DNA of 64,000 nucleotides, from contig PGZH01000004.1 of assembly GCA_002840155.1 (NCBI GenBank), forward strand, positions 124,001 through 188,000, given 5' to 3'. Source of the DNA: Gammaproteobacteria bacterium HGW-Gammaproteobacteria-13. Its GTDB lineage: Bacteria; Pseudomonadota; Gammaproteobacteria; Pseudomonadales; Pseudomonadaceae. The notes under the pieces were generated by a model. It searched no databases and was not told the origin of the DNA. It saw only the letters and a list, made by a program, of their open reading frames with translations. A program made the position numbers and the translations under genes. Within the stretch, counting starts at the first letter, position 1. Each line of letters starts with the position of its first letter. Positions 34,401-45,489 of this stretch are shown here, piece by piece.

Positions 34401-34914
34401 TACTCTGGAAAACGTGATTCGCAAGATCGACAAGGAAACCCGCAACCGCTTCAAGGAAACCTTCGATCAGATCAACGGCGGCCTGCAGGCGCTTTTCCCG
34501 AAAGTCTTCGGTGGCGGCAACGCTTATCTGGAGCTGACCGGAGAGGACCTGCTGGATACCGGCGTGACCATCATGGCGCGCCCACCTGGCAAGAAGAACA
34601 GCACCATTCATTTATTGTCCGGTGGGGAAAAGGCGTTGACTGCCCTGGCCCTGGTTTTTGCCATCTTCAAACTCAATCCAGCGCCGTTCTGCATGCTCGA
34701 TGAAGTGGATGCGCCGTTGGATGATGCCAACGTTGGGCGCTATGCACGGCTGGTAAAAGAGATGTCGGAAACCGTGCAATTTATCTATATCACCCACAAT
34801 AAAATCGCCATGGAAATGGCTGATCAGTTGATGGGCGTAACCATGCACGAGCCCGGTTGTTCGCGATTGGTGGCCGTGGATGTGGAGGAAGCGCTGGCCT
34901 TGGTTGAATCATGA
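31426..34914 (+). CDS. smc: Chromosome segregation protein SMC
   Basis: The 1162-residue ATPase has Walker A GPNGCGKS (31-38) and two long coiled coils around a hinge near residues 500-650. The C-terminal ABC signature LSGGEK is at 1064-1069 and Walker B DEVDAP at 1092-1097. It organises and compacts the chromosome as a dimer, usually with ScpA and ScpB, which are not in this window. AAGGAAGG precedes the start. Glu/Gln/Arg/Leu-rich coiled-coil composition explains the many open frames on the other strand. Confidence 0.97.
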   Translation: MRLKCIKLAGFKSFVDPTTVTFPSNMAAVVGPNGCGKSNIIDAVRWVMGESSAKNLRGESMTDVIFNGSNTRKPVTQASIELIFDNSDGTLTGEYAGYNEISIRRRVTRDSQNTYFLNGTKCRRRDITDIFLGTGLGPRSYSIIEQGMISKLIEAKPEDLRNFIEEAAGISKYKERRRETENRIRRTHENLARLTDLREELERQLDRLHRQAQSAEKYQEYKAEERQLKAQLTALRWQALNEQVGSREAVISNQEVSFEALVAEQRNADASIERLRDGHHELSERFNLVQGRFYSVGGDIARIEQSIQHGQQRLRQLQDDLNEAERARLETESHLGHDRTLLATLGEELAMLEPEQEMTAVAAEESAAGLEESETAMHGWQEQWDSFNQRSAEPRRQAEVQQSRIAQLEQSLERLAERQRRLTDELQQLAADPEDAAIIELSEQIAAGEISLEDLQLEEEQQAERLQQLRNDLQHSGQAQQQAQGELQRLNGRLASLEALQQAALDPGKGAGEWLREQQLSELPRLAEGLRVEAGWELAVETVLGADLQAVLLDDFQGLDFAGLTQGDLRLASPNKGGARVIGSLLDKVEASVDLAPWLGKVKPVQSLDEALAARLSLAEGESLISRDGYWVGRHFLRVRRASEAESGVLARGQEIERLSLERDEREAALAVLDERLTHLRENQRAQEEQREQQRRQAQDLARRLGELKAQLSAGQAKVEQLILRRTRLDSELLELGEQREIEHEQLGESRLQLQDALDAMATDNEQRESLLARRDSLRERLDRVRQEARQHKDHAHQLAVRLGSLKAQYDSTRQALERLELQAERLHEKREQLNLNLEEGEAPLEELRLKLEEQLDKRMAVEDELKLARLALEDADRELRDAEKRRTQAEQQSQLLRSQLEQQRMDWQSLTVRRKALQDQLLEDNYDLHGVLATLPAEASEKAWEEELERLAARIQRLGPINLAAIDEYQQQSERKRYLDAQNADLVEALDTLENVIRKIDKETRNRFKETFDQINGGLQALFPKVFGGGNAYLELTGEDLLDTGVTIMARPPGKKNSTIHLLSGGEKALTALALVFAIFKLNPAPFCMLDEVDAPLDDANVGRYARLVKEMSETVQFIYITHNKIAMEMADQLMGVTMHEPGCSRLVAVDVEEALALVES

Positions 34915-35096
34915 TGGCCAGGGCGGTGTAAAGTTATCTTTCGTCGTGCTAGCTTAATGCGCATTGTTATTAGACGTGGCGTTATAACTCAGGGAAAGGC
35001 CTGGCAGAACATAGGCTTGGCGTCGCGGAAAAGAATTAGCAAAATGGCCCAGGAAGGCCTTTTTCATCACATTTTTATTAGGGGTTAAGGTATTTC

Positions 35097-35921
35097 ATGG
35101 AATTCGGTCTGCGCGAGTGGCTGATTGTCATCGGCATTATTGTGATTGCCGGCATCCTGTTTGATGGCTGGCGGCGGATGCGTGGTGGTAAGGGCAAACT
35201 CAAGTTCAAACTTGATCGCAGTTTTGCCAATCTGCCGGATGATGACAGCGATCCCGATCTGCTCAGCCCGCCGCGGGTTATTGATCGCAGTAACGAGCCG
35301 GCTTTTGATGAAGAAGATCTGCCATCACTGAGCGCCCGCGAACTCAATCGTCGCCGCAGTGGTGAGCCGCAACAGGGCGACCTTAATCTGGGCCTGGAAG
35401 AACCTGTACCGACGCTGCTTAACCCGGTCGATGACGACGTGGTCAAACCCGCTAGTCAGGCCAAGGAAAGCAGCAAGGAATTGCCACCGGTTGAAGAAGT
35501 GCTGGTGATCAATGTCATCGCCCGCGATGAAGAAGGCTTCAAAGGCCCAGCGCTGTTGCAGAATATTCTGGAAAGCGGCCTGCGTTTTGGCGAGATGGAT
35601 ATTTTCCATCGCCACGAAAGCATGGCGGGCAATGGTGAAGTGCTGTTCTCCATGGCCAATGCCTTGAAACCTGGCACCTTTGACCTCGACGACATTGAAG
35701 GTTTCAGCACCCGCGCTGTGAGTTTCTTCCTCGGTTTGCCGGGCCCGCGTCATCCCAAGCAGGCTTTTGATGTGATGGTGGCCGCCGCACGCAAACTGGC
35801 CCATGAGCTGGGTGGCGAGTTGAAGGATGACCAGCGCAGTGTGATGACCGCGCAAACTATCGAACACTACCGCCAACGCATCGTCGAATACGAGCGCAAG
35901 CAACTGACCAATAAGCGCTGA
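35097..35921 (+). CDS. zipA: Cell division protein ZipA
   Basis: The 274-residue protein has one N-terminal membrane segment ([17 protein letters not shown]), a basic stretch and a long acidic/proline-rich linker. The C-terminal ZipA domain starts near residue 130 ([16 protein letters not shown]). It anchors FtsZ to the inner membrane at the division site. It lies between smc and ligA, a conserved order in Pseudomonas. The 182-bp gap to smc probably holds its promoter. Confidence 0.94.
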   Translation: MEFGLREWLIVIGIIVIAGILFDGWRRMRGGKGKLKFKLDRSFANLPDDDSDPDLLSPPRVIDRSNEPAFDEEDLPSLSARELNRRRSGEPQQGDLNLGLEEPVPTLLNPVDDDVVKPASQAKESSKELPPVEEVLVINVIARDEEGFKGPALLQNILESGLRFGEMDIFHRHESMAGNGEVLFSMANALKPGTFDLDDIEGFSTRAVSFFLGLPGPRHPKQAFDVMVAAARKLAHELGGELKDDQRSVMTAQTIEHYRQRIVEYERKQLTNKR

Positions 35922-35970
35922 TTTAATCGATGAAATACCAAGAGCAGCCAAGGCTGCTCTTTTCGTTTGA

Positions 35971-38352
<2,382 letters not shown>

Positions 38353-38370
38353 ACGAGCGGGTTTTCTGTA

Positions 38371-38397
38371 CTGCCCTCAAACAGCGTTTGGGGGCAG
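38371..38397. terminator. Hairpin between ligA and the TRL-type gene
   Basis: CTGCCCTCAAAC pairs with GTTTGGGGGCAG around a 3-nt loop. It lacks a clear T-run but lies exactly between convergent genes, so a terminator role is likely. Confidence 0.6.
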
Positions 38398-38406
38398 TAG
38401 GGCAAC

Positions 38407-38715
38407 TTAGTTACCGGTTACGTTCACGCAGGTTTCGCCGAAGAACGGGTAGAAGCCTTTGGTGTGGTAATCAGCGGTAGCGATGGTGCCGATGTTGCCA
38501 TTGGCCTTGGCGGCAGCAATGGAAGCGTCGCCTTTGTTGATCAGACCAATGATGGTGGTGGCGCAAGCAGTGCCGGTTTTGTTGCCGGAAGCGGTAGTGG
38601 CAGTGATCGGACCTTTAACGTCTGTGATCAGGCCAACGCTGACTGGCGACAGGCCAGAAGCGCAACCGCTGAGCAGGGTAACCAGGCCGGCAGCCAGAGC
38701 AATTTTCTTCAACAT
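38407..38715 (-). CDS. TRL-type small lipoprotein
   Basis: The 102-residue protein has a lipoprotein signal peptide with lipobox LLSGC (Cys18). The mature part contains GTACATTIIGLINKGDASIAAAKANG, typical of the TRL-like family (named for a tRNA-linked locus). Function is unknown; an envelope location is expected. It is a monocistronic gene with GGAATCA-type upstream sequence and convergent to ligA. Confidence 0.78.
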   Translation of the reverse strand: MLKKIALAAGLVTLLSGCASGLSPVSVGLITDVKGPITATTASGNKTGTACATTIIGLINKGDASIAAAKANGNIGTIATADYHTKGFYPFFGETCVNVTGN

Positions 38716-38978
38716 GTTGTGATTCCTTTTCGCTTATCCATAAGAAGCTTTACCCATCCAGGTAAAGTGCCCCGGCACCCTAAAACAGGGGCCGGGCAAT
38801 AACAAGTTCGCGTGCTTGTTTTCAAACCGGTTTCAAATTTATGAAATTTACCGGTGGATTTTTCGGCAGCCGTTGTTCTGCGCTCAGCACAATTGAATTG
38901 GCAGCCGAGTGAGAATGCTGAGGAGCAGGGGGAGGTTGCCTGGCGTTTCGGTTCGATCAGACGCCAGGCGAGGTGCAA

Positions 38979-39335
38979 TCAGTCGCCGCGGTATTCGCAA
39001 CCGCTAGTGCAGGTTTCGTGGATACGTATACGCGAGAGCTCTGGCAGCAGCGGCTTGAGTTGCTGCCAGATCCACTTGGCCAGCACTTCACTGGTGGGGT
39101 TTTCCAGGCCAGGAATATCGTTCAGGTAGTTGTGGTCGAGTTGTTCGTAGAGCGGCTTGAAGATCGCCTTGATCTCGGAGAAGTCGCGAATCCAACCGGT
39201 GTGGGGGTCAACTTCACCTTCGATATACACCGCGACCTTGAAGGAGTGGCCGTGCAGACGCCCGCATTTATGGCCTTCGGGGACGTGAGGCAGGCGATGC
39301 GCGGCCTCGAACATAAACTCTTTGAACAATTCCAC
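38979..39335 (-). CDS. queD: 6-carboxy-tetrahydropterin synthase QueD
   Basis: The 118-residue protein of the PTPS family starts with GTG at 39335. Zinc-binding histidines are at H13, H28 and H30 (AAHRLPH, RLHGHSF) and the catalytic cysteine at C24. The pair [12 protein letters not shown] near the C-terminus is typical of QueD. It makes 6-carboxytetrahydropterin in the queuosine/preQ0 pathway. No other que gene is adjacent, and I saw no preQ1 riboswitch upstream. Confidence 0.93.
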   Translation of the reverse strand: MELFKEFMFEAAHRLPHVPEGHKCGRLHGHSFKVAVYIEGEVDPHTGWIRDFSEIKAIFKPLYEQLDHNYLNDIPGLENPTSEVLAKWIWQQLKPLLPELSRIRIHETCTSGCEYRGD

Positions 39336-39440
39336 GGTCTTTCTCTCAGGTGGTACGCGGCAAACAGCGCGTTTAGCAAGGCGCGAATATTACCAGCTCA
39401 GCGGCTGTTAACCGAGTAGCACAGAGAATTGGATACAGTT

Positions 39441-40574
39441 TTATGGCTGATTGCGCTCCAACCGGTAGATGCTGACGGCCTCGTACACGGCCTTTCTCAG
39501 ACGGTTGATACCGCCAATCGGACGGTGTTCGGGCAGCGCATGCCAGGGGTTGAACGACAGGTTGTCGCAGAACAGGTTCTGCTCGCGGCTATCAAAATCC
39601 TGCGCCGGCACCTTGATGGTGGCGACTGTCTCGAACGGCGAAATGGCTTCGCTCCACTCAACGCTGGGGTCTTCGATGGGCATGTAGTACTCGGCGTTCT
39701 GCCGCTGCACTTGCAGGGCAAAGCAGGCCGGTACGCGGTCCAGCGACAGCTGCTGGTACAGCGCATTGCGCAGGAAGTTCGGCAGGTCCTGGTTCTGTTC
39801 AGGCAGCTGATAGTCCGGGCAGGCTTCCGGCTGAGGAATGACCCGGTACTTGATGTTGTGCTCGCCCAGCTTGAACGGGGCGATGGAATTGTAGGTAGTC
39901 GCCACCGGTGTTTCCGGGGCAGGGGACAGGGTTTTCAGGGCGATGATCAGGTGGCGGATTTCCCAGGTGCTGGGGTTCCAACTGGGGAAGAAGGCCATGG
40001 CCTTTTTACCGTCGGCCTGGGCGGCGAAATTGCTTTTGTACTCGGCTACGTTGCGCACGAAAAAGGCTGGGTGATTGAACATCACAAAGTCCTGCTCGCT
40101 GGCATGCTGCGGGCTTTTGCTGAGCTTTTCACCGGGCACATCGAGTAGCTTGATCGCCATACCGCGTGCATCGCGGGCCCGGTCGAACTGCGGGTAGGCA
40201 TTGCCGTTGGACAGACGCATCCAGGCCTGCCAGGTCTTGCCTGGTTCGCTGAGTACGCCGCGTTGCAGGCTGCTGTCGATATCGGCACTGACGGTGACTT
40301 CCGCCTTCATGCAGCCATGCGCCTTGGCGTGGGCATCACGCAGCACGCGGGTGTTATCACGGTGCTGTTCGACCACGCGGATGGCATCTTCAATGATGCC
40401 TTGGGTCAGCGCGGCCTCATCGGCCGGGATCTGCTCTTCAGTGGAAACCGGGCCGGAGAACTTCCAGCCGTAGTAGGCCGCACCGATGGCCCAGCCGCCG
40501 ATACCAATGGCTAATACGAGCACCAGCAATTTGCCCAGTACGCGGCCGAGCCAGAGCCAGAATCGTTTAAACAT
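39441..40574 (-). CDS. Membrane-anchored catalase-like haem protein
   Basis: The 377-residue protein begins with one membrane anchor (LGKLLVLVLAIGIGGWAIGAAYYGW) and then resembles the small catalase-like family. The distal histidine region KAHGCMKAEVTV, RLSNGNAYPQFDRARDARGMAIKL and the C-terminal PWHALPEHRPIGGINRLRKAVY are visible. Such proteins are often peroxidases or fatty-acid-modifying enzymes rather than true catalases. It is 54 bp downstream of the start-proximal dihaem cytochrome gene and probably co-transcribed, suggesting a paired periplasmic redox function. Confidence 0.78.
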   Translation of the reverse strand: MFKRFWLWLGRVLGKLLVLVLAIGIGGWAIGAAYYGWKFSGPVSTEEQIPADEAALTQGIIEDAIRVVEQHRDNTRVLRDAHAKAHGCMKAEVTVSADIDSSLQRGVLSEPGKTWQAWMRLSNGNAYPQFDRARDARGMAIKLLDVPGEKLSKSPQHASEQDFVMFNHPAFFVRNVAEYKSNFAAQADGKKAMAFFPSWNPSTWEIRHLIIALKTLSPAPETPVATTYNSIAPFKLGEHNIKYRVIPQPEACPDYQLPEQNQDLPNFLRNALYQQLSLDRVPACFALQVQRQNAEYYMPIEDPSVEWSEAISPFETVATIKVPAQDFDSREQNLFCDNLSFNPWHALPEHRPIGGINRLRKAVYEAVSIYRLERNQP

Positions 40575-40627
40575 GCGGTCAATTCCTTTTAATTATTCTC
40601 AGTGTGCGATTACAGGCGCTGTGTGTT

Positions 40628-42502
40628 TCAGTTCTGGCAAGACGGGCCGGGCGTCCACTCCTTGGCGGCAACAGGCTGTAGCTGTTGTTCCAACGCGGGA
40701 TTACCCAAGACCTTGAGGTACTCGATCAGCGCCCAGCGTTCTTCCGGTTGCAGGGCGCGGCCGATTACACCGTCTTCACGGCAACCTGCGCGGAATTCAT
40801 GGCCGCGATTGCTGTTGCCGGTGACCCGGGTATCGAAGTGGAAGCCGCCGGTGAATTTCTCGCTGTTGTAGCCAATCTGTTTGGGGTTGAACTCGAAGTT
40901 GCCCACCCAGAACTGGGTCTGCCGCTCCGATACCGGCGAGAGCAGCTGGAACAGGGTAGGCACCGAGCCGTTATGCAGGAACGGCGGCGTGGCCCAGATG
41001 CCATCCAGCGGGCGCGCCTTGTAGCCGCGTTTTTCCTGCACGCCAATCGGCAGGCCGAAACCGTCCATGCGCCAGCGTTCGCGCTCGGAAATGCCGGCAT
41101 CCTGATAGGCGCGGTTTTCCACATAGGCGGTGACATAGGCCAGGGCCTTGGCGCTGGAGATACTGCGCATGTCGATATCGTCCAGCGTGGCGCCAAACAA
41201 GCGCACGTCCAGCTTGCTCAGCTCGGCTTTGGTCCAGCCCAGTTTGCTGATATCGAAGCGGTGGTCGGCGATATTGTCCGCTGTGGTCGGGTCGGTGCCG
41301 ACGATGGAGGTCGGTACCACGCGCATACGCCATTCCGGGTTACGCGAGGGGGCAAAGCTGTCCTCGGGCTTTTTCGGGTCAGGGGCGTGGCAGTAGGCGC
41401 AGTTCTCGGTAAACAGCGCGCGGCCACGGCTGGCCAGGGGCAGGTCGACCTTGCCGAACACTTCTTCCGGCCAGGTGGGCGGTTGCAGTTGCTTGAGGGT
41501 TTCTTCCAGGGTGAACAGGTCACGCAGGCGTACGCTGGAGGCGTAGCGCTCGGCTTCGGCAACCGGATGGCCTTCGGTATTGAGCAAACGCAAGGTAGCG
41601 CCGACGCCCAGGGCTTCACCGACGTTGCGGGCCATGGGCTGCATGGCTGAACCGTTCCACTGCACCCAGTCGAATTTCCAGATATCCCAGACCTGCGGAT
41701 AGCTCACTGGTGCGTCGGCAACTCGGTAGTTGCTCGGGTCGATGGCATCACCGAACACGCTGTTGGCAATACGGCCGAAGGCATCGGTACGGCCAAAGCC
41801 TTCCTCGGTTGGATAAAGGCCGCGGTGCCAATCATTGAACGCGGTGCCGAGCAGGCGGTCGAGCACCACCTTGAAGTCGCGGCGCAATTGCGCTTTGTGG
41901 CTGCTGTATTCATCGCCCAGTACCTGTTTGGCAAAGCGACGGAATTTCAGTGGGTTGTAATAGGTAAAGGCCATGCTCATACCAAGCGCCTGGCCAAAGC
42001 TGCCGCCGCGTACGGTGGGTACGGTGGACGCCAGCGAATGCAGCGCCGCGCCGCCATCGATGCGCACGGCTTGGCCCTTATAGCGCAGCTCGCCGGTGTG
42101 GCAGGCGGCGCAGCTGATATCCAGGTAATGCTCGCCACTTTCCGCATCGGCATGCCGAGCAAAACCGACCGGCAGGTTGCCGGGATTTAGCGGTGTGGGC
42201 TGTTGGGCGGGATCGACGAGGAAGCCAAAGCGCGCGAGGTAATCCGGGGTGGCGAATTTGCTACTGCTGAACGGCAGCTCCAGAGCGTTGAACCATTCAT
42301 AACGCAGGCCTTTTACCTGGGTGCCCTGGGGGGTGTAGTAGTAGGTCTGGCGTTCGTCTGCCGACCACTGATTGAGGTAGTGCAGTTTGTCGGGCTGTTG
42401 GTAGACCGGTAGGTTGGGGTTGGCGATGAAATACAGGGCGACAAGTAGCCCCACCACCAGCAACAAAAGAAGCCCATACAGGGCCCGACGGAGAATGCGC
42501 AT
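40628..42502 (-). CDS. Dihaem c-type cytochrome, peroxidase/RoxA-like
   Basis: From ATG 42502 (AAGGAA upstream) the protein is 624 residues with an N-terminal membrane anchor or signal (LYGLLLLLVVGLLVALYF). Two haem c motifs, CAACH and CAYCH, lie about 230 residues apart, an arrangement seen in the cytochrome c peroxidase/MauG/RoxA superfamily. The length is closer to RoxA-like oxygenases than to the roughly 330-residue CcpA peroxidases. The neighbouring catalase-like gene suggests peroxide or lipid-peroxide chemistry in the periplasm. Substrate and true activity are unknown. Confidence 0.75.
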   Translation of the reverse strand: MRILRRALYGLLLLLVVGLLVALYFIANPNLPVYQQPDKLHYLNQWSADERQTYYYTPQGTQVKGLRYEWFNALELPFSSSKFATPDYLARFGFLVDPAQQPTPLNPGNLPVGFARHADAESGEHYLDISCAACHTGELRYKGQAVRIDGGAALHSLASTVPTVRGGSFGQALGMSMAFTYYNPLKFRRFAKQVLGDEYSSHKAQLRRDFKVVLDRLLGTAFNDWHRGLYPTEEGFGRTDAFGRIANSVFGDAIDPSNYRVADAPVSYPQVWDIWKFDWVQWNGSAMQPMARNVGEALGVGATLRLLNTEGHPVAEAERYASSVRLRDLFTLEETLKQLQPPTWPEEVFGKVDLPLASRGRALFTENCAYCHAPDPKKPEDSFAPSRNPEWRMRVVPTSIVGTDPTTADNIADHRFDISKLGWTKAELSKLDVRLFGATLDDIDMRSISSAKALAYVTAYVENRAYQDAGISERERWRMDGFGLPIGVQEKRGYKARPLDGIWATPPFLHNGSVPTLFQLLSPVSERQTQFWVGNFEFNPKQIGYNSEKFTGGFHFDTRVTGNSNRGHEFRAGCREDGVIGRALQPEERWALIEYLKVLGNPALEQQLQPVAAKEWTPGPSCQN

Positions 42503-42663
42503 GGATACTTCCTTGTGGCGTTTTTTATTTGTTGTTTTTATGCCAATTGGCGCAGCCAATGGCAAGCAGCCATTACTACGAAACCCAGGAAATAGTCTTC
42601 TTTTCGGCCTGAAGATGGTTTTACAGTGCGGTTTATGACGAATTAATCCACAGGAGTGAGTGC

Positions 42664-43131
42664 ATGCATCCTTTTGACGCGCCACAGCCGCCTAAATTGG
42701 CGTTGTTGTTGGGCTATGCCGGGCTGGTGCCCTTTGTCACCGGGGCATTAGGCATCTGGGTGACGCCAGAGGGCTGGCGAGTGGTGGTTCTGGCGGCCCT
42801 GCTGGACTATGCCGCAGTGATCCTGGCCTTTATGGGGGCGATTCATTGGGGCCTGGCCATGCGCGCGGAAAATGCCGGCGAGCCGGCGCAGATTCAGCTG
42901 GGGTTATCTGTGGTGCCGCCATTGCTGGGGTGGCTGGCCATCAGTGGCGGCATGCCAACCAGCCTGGCCTTGCCGCTGTGTTTGCTGGCATTTGGCGGTT
43001 TGTACGCCGCCGACGTGCGCGCGGTGAAGCTGGGCCTGGCGCCGCAGTGGTACCCCAGCCTGCGCCGGCCGTTGACGATTATCGTCTGCCTGAGCCTGCT
43101 ACTGGCCTGGGCCAGTGTGCTGATGCGTTGA
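42664..43131 (+). CDS. DUF3429 family inner membrane protein
   Basis: The 155-residue protein has about five hydrophobic segments and the DUF3429 pattern (LLLGYAGLVPFVTG, YAAVILAFMGAIHWGLAM). AGGAG stands 7 bp before the ATG. Function is unknown. Its 3' end overlaps the convergent nadR-like gene by 33 bp. It is divergent from the dihaem cytochrome gene. Confidence 0.78.
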   Translation: MHPFDAPQPPKLALLLGYAGLVPFVTGALGIWVTPEGWRVVVLAALLDYAAVILAFMGAIHWGLAMRAENAGEPAQIQLGLSVVPPLLGWLAISGGMPTSLALPLCLLAFGGLYAADVRAVKLGLAPQWYPSLRRPLTIIVCLSLLLAWASVLMR

Positions 43132-43650
43132 GTTGAGCCAGTGCGCCACTGTCGTTAGGGTCTGCTCACGGCGCTGCGCCCAGTCGCCCTGAATACACTG
43201 CAGCGGCTGTTGATGTAGTCGCAACCAGTGCTCGCACTGTTGGTAGAACGCCAGGCGCTGGGCCAGTTCTGGCTGACAGCGCTGGCCATCGTCGACCCAG
43301 GGCACATCGACCGGGTCGAGCAACAGGTGCAGGTGGTAGTCGCGCTCGAGCAAGGCTTGCTCGATCCACGCAGGGCAATCGCCAAACAGCTGCTGGCTCC
43401 AGAGCATATTGCTCAGCAGATGAGTATCGAGAATCAGCAACTCGGGGCGCGCCGCCCTGGCTTGGTCTTCCCAAGCCAATTGGCCCTGGGCGATGGCGCT
43501 GATGTCGGCGTAGCAGGTGTCGCGTTGCTCGCGGTCGATAAAGTGCCGCACATATTCGCCAACCAGCACCCCACCAAAGTTCTCCTGGATATGCCCGGCC
43601 AGCCAGCTTTTACCACTGGATTCCGGCCCGGTGAGTACCAGTACTTTCAT
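43099..43650 (-). CDS. NadR-like ribosylnicotinamide kinase (AAA ATPase)
   Basis: The 183-residue P-loop protein starts MKVLVLTGPESSGKSW (Walker A GPESSGKS, 8-15), as in the C-terminal kinase domain of NadR. LILDTHLLSNMLWSQQLFG and LLLDPVDVPWVDDGQR resemble NadR kinase signature regions. It would phosphorylate nicotinamide riboside imported by the adjacent PnuC. GAAGG stands 7 bp before the chosen ATG; an in-frame start at 43686 would overlap pnuC. There is no NMN adenylyltransferase or repressor domain, so it is a stand-alone kinase. Confidence 0.8.
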   Translation of the reverse strand: MKVLVLTGPESSGKSWLAGHIQENFGGVLVGEYVRHFIDREQRDTCYADISAIAQGQLAWEDQARAARPELLILDTHLLSNMLWSQQLFGDCPAWIEQALLERDYHLHLLLDPVDVPWVDDGQRCQPELAQRLAFYQQCEHWLRLHQQPLQCIQGDWAQRREQTLTTVAHWLNSTHQHTGPGQ

Positions 43651-43660
43651 GCTCGGGCCT

Positions 43661-44227
43661 TCATGCGGTGACCAGCGCGCGATCACGTCGCCAGGTCAGC
43701 CAGCCATTGATCGCTAGTAGGGTAAACAACCCATAAAGTGCCGCCGTCGGGTACAGACCTTGCTGTACAAACAGTGCAACAAACAGCAGATCGAGGACGA
43801 TCCACAGCGGCCAGCATTCAACCCGTTTCTGTGCCATCCATACCTGAGCGACCAGGCTGAACGCGCTCAGCGCCGCATCCTGCCAAGGCGCGGCAGCGTC
43901 GGTGAATGTCGCCATCAGATAACCGAGAATAACTGCGCCAACGCTACCGATTGCTAAGCTGATCAATATGCCTTGCTGGCTGAGCCGACTGACCTGCACC
44001 CCGCTATGACTGCTGCCGCCACGCGTCCATTGCCACCAGCCGTAGCCTTGTAATACGGCATACACGCCTTGCAGCAGCATGTTCGAGTACAGCTTGCCGT
44101 CATAGAAGATCCAGGCGTACATCAGCACCATCAGCAAACCCAGCGGCCAGCACCAGCGGTTTTGCCGCACGGTCAGCCAGACGGCCCAGACACCAAGGGC
44201 TGAAGCGATGATTTCCAGAGGCGACAT
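43661..44227 (-). CDS. pnuC: Nicotinamide riboside transporter PnuC
   Basis: The 188-residue inner membrane protein has about seven hydrophobic segments and PnuC landmarks: VWLTVRQNRWCWPLGLL, YSNMLLQGVYAVLQGYGWWQW, and WIVLDLLFVALFV near the C-terminus. It imports nicotinamide riboside by facilitated diffusion, trapped by the downstream kinase 10 bp away. Together they form a compact NAD salvage operon. I saw no recognisable riboswitch upstream. Confidence 0.9.
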   Translation of the reverse strand: MSPLEIIASALGVWAVWLTVRQNRWCWPLGLLMVLMYAWIFYDGKLYSNMLLQGVYAVLQGYGWWQWTRGGSSHSGVQVSRLSQQGILISLAIGSVGAVILGYLMATFTDAAAPWQDAALSAFSLVAQVWMAQKRVECWPLWIVLDLLFVALFVQQGLYPTAALYGLFTLLAINGWLTWRRDRALVTA

Positions 44228-44375
44228 AGAACACCGGTGTGAGAGGGCGGGAATGGCTGGCGATTGTAGCGATTGCGCTGGGCGCCGTCTTGATTGCCCG
44301 GCTACGCTTGGCGGCTAGATGGCTAATGGCTATGGCTTTACCGATATACTCCGCGTCCCTTTCAGGAGGCATGGC

Positions 44376-45488
44376 GTGTTCAGGTCCGTTTTAACTGTTG
44401 TTGGCACAGCGTGCGTATTGGCGTTTGGCCTGATAGCCCAGGCCGTCGCAGAAAACTCGCGCGCCTCGGGTAACGCGCCGGCGTCGGTGGTCTTCCTCAA
44501 TCCGGGCTTTTCCGATGAGCCATTCTGGGTGGGCTACAGCGCCTTTATGCAGGCGGCAGCTGATGATCTGGGCATGCACTTGCAGATCATCTACGGTGAA
44601 CGCAACCCACCGCAGTTACTGGAAAAAGCCCGCAGCGTACTAGCCCGCGACAAGCAGCCGGACTACCTAGTATTCGTCAACGAAATGTATATCGCGCCGG
44701 AATTGCTCCGGCTGTTTGCCGATAGCCCGAGCAAGCTGTTTTCCCTGCACAGCACCCTTACCCCTGAGCAGCAACAGCGCATTGGCGCCTCACGTGAGCA
44801 TTACCGTAACTGGATTGGCAGCCTGATCCCCAATGACGAGCAGGCCGGTTACTGGATGGCCAAGGCCCTGATCGCCAAGCTGGCGGGCCAACCCGGCAGC
44901 ATGCTGGCCTTTGCCGGGGTGCGTTACACACCATCCTCGACCCTGCGCGAAGACGGCCTGCACCGCGCCTTGCGCGAGCACCCGGAGATCAAACTGCAGC
45001 AGATGTTGCAGGGCGAATGGAAGCGTCAGCGAGCCTATGAACAGGCGCAGCTGATGCTGCCACGCCATCCCGAAGTGCAGCTGGTGTGGTCGGCCAATGA
45101 TGAAATGGCCTTTGGGGTGATGCAGGCTGCGCTGGAGTTGGGCAAACAACCCGGCAAGGATATTTACCTGTCGGCGCTGAACAATTCGGATGAGGTGCTG
45201 CAGGCCCGTATCGACGGCAAAATTGACGTGCTGGTCGGCGGGCATTTCACTCTCGGCGGTTGGGCCATGGTGATGCTGCATGACTACCATGCCGGGCAGG
45301 ATTTCGCCGCGCGTGGTGGCAAGGATCGGGTCGATCAGTTGTTCAGTCTGCTGGATGCCGAGCAGGCTGCGCACTTGCAGCAACGCCTAAAAGTGCCAGG
45401 CTTCGGCCTGGATTTTCGCCAGTTCAGCGCGGTGTACCACCCGCAGATCAAGGACTACGGTTTCTCCATCAACCCGTTGCTGCAGTAA
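44376..45488 (+). CDS. Periplasmic sugar-type ABC substrate-binding protein
   Basis: I chose GTG 44376 because AGGAGG (44364-44369) lies 6 bp upstream and a signal peptide follows directly (VLTVVGTACVLAFGLIAQAVA); the protein is 370 residues. The mature part has the two-lobe periplasmic-binding-protein-4 fold (VVFLNPGFSDEPFWVGYSAFMQAAADD, LVWSANDEMAFGVMQAALELG). Such proteins usually bind sugars or autoinducer-2-like ligands. No permease or ATPase gene is adjacent, so it may serve a signalling protein or a remote transporter. Confidence 0.8.
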   Translation: MFRSVLTVVGTACVLAFGLIAQAVAENSRASGNAPASVVFLNPGFSDEPFWVGYSAFMQAAADDLGMHLQIIYGERNPPQLLEKARSVLARDKQPDYLVFVNEMYIAPELLRLFADSPSKLFSLHSTLTPEQQQRIGASREHYRNWIGSLIPNDEQAGYWMAKALIAKLAGQPGSMLAFAGVRYTPSSTLREDGLHRALREHPEIKLQQMLQGEWKRQRAYEQAQLMLPRHPEVQLVWSANDEMAFGVMQAALELGKQPGKDIYLSALNNSDEVLQARIDGKIDVLVGGHFTLGGWAMVMLHDYHAGQDFAARGGKDRVDQLFSLLDAEQAAHLQQRLKVPGFGLDFRQFSAVYHPQIKDYGFSINPLLQ

Positions 45489-45489
45489 G

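Noticed and set aside
44371-44373. ATG at 44371 as start of the sugar-type binding protein
   Set aside because: It is out of frame with the signal peptide and stands only one base from AGGAGG; GTG 44376 is in frame at the right spacing.
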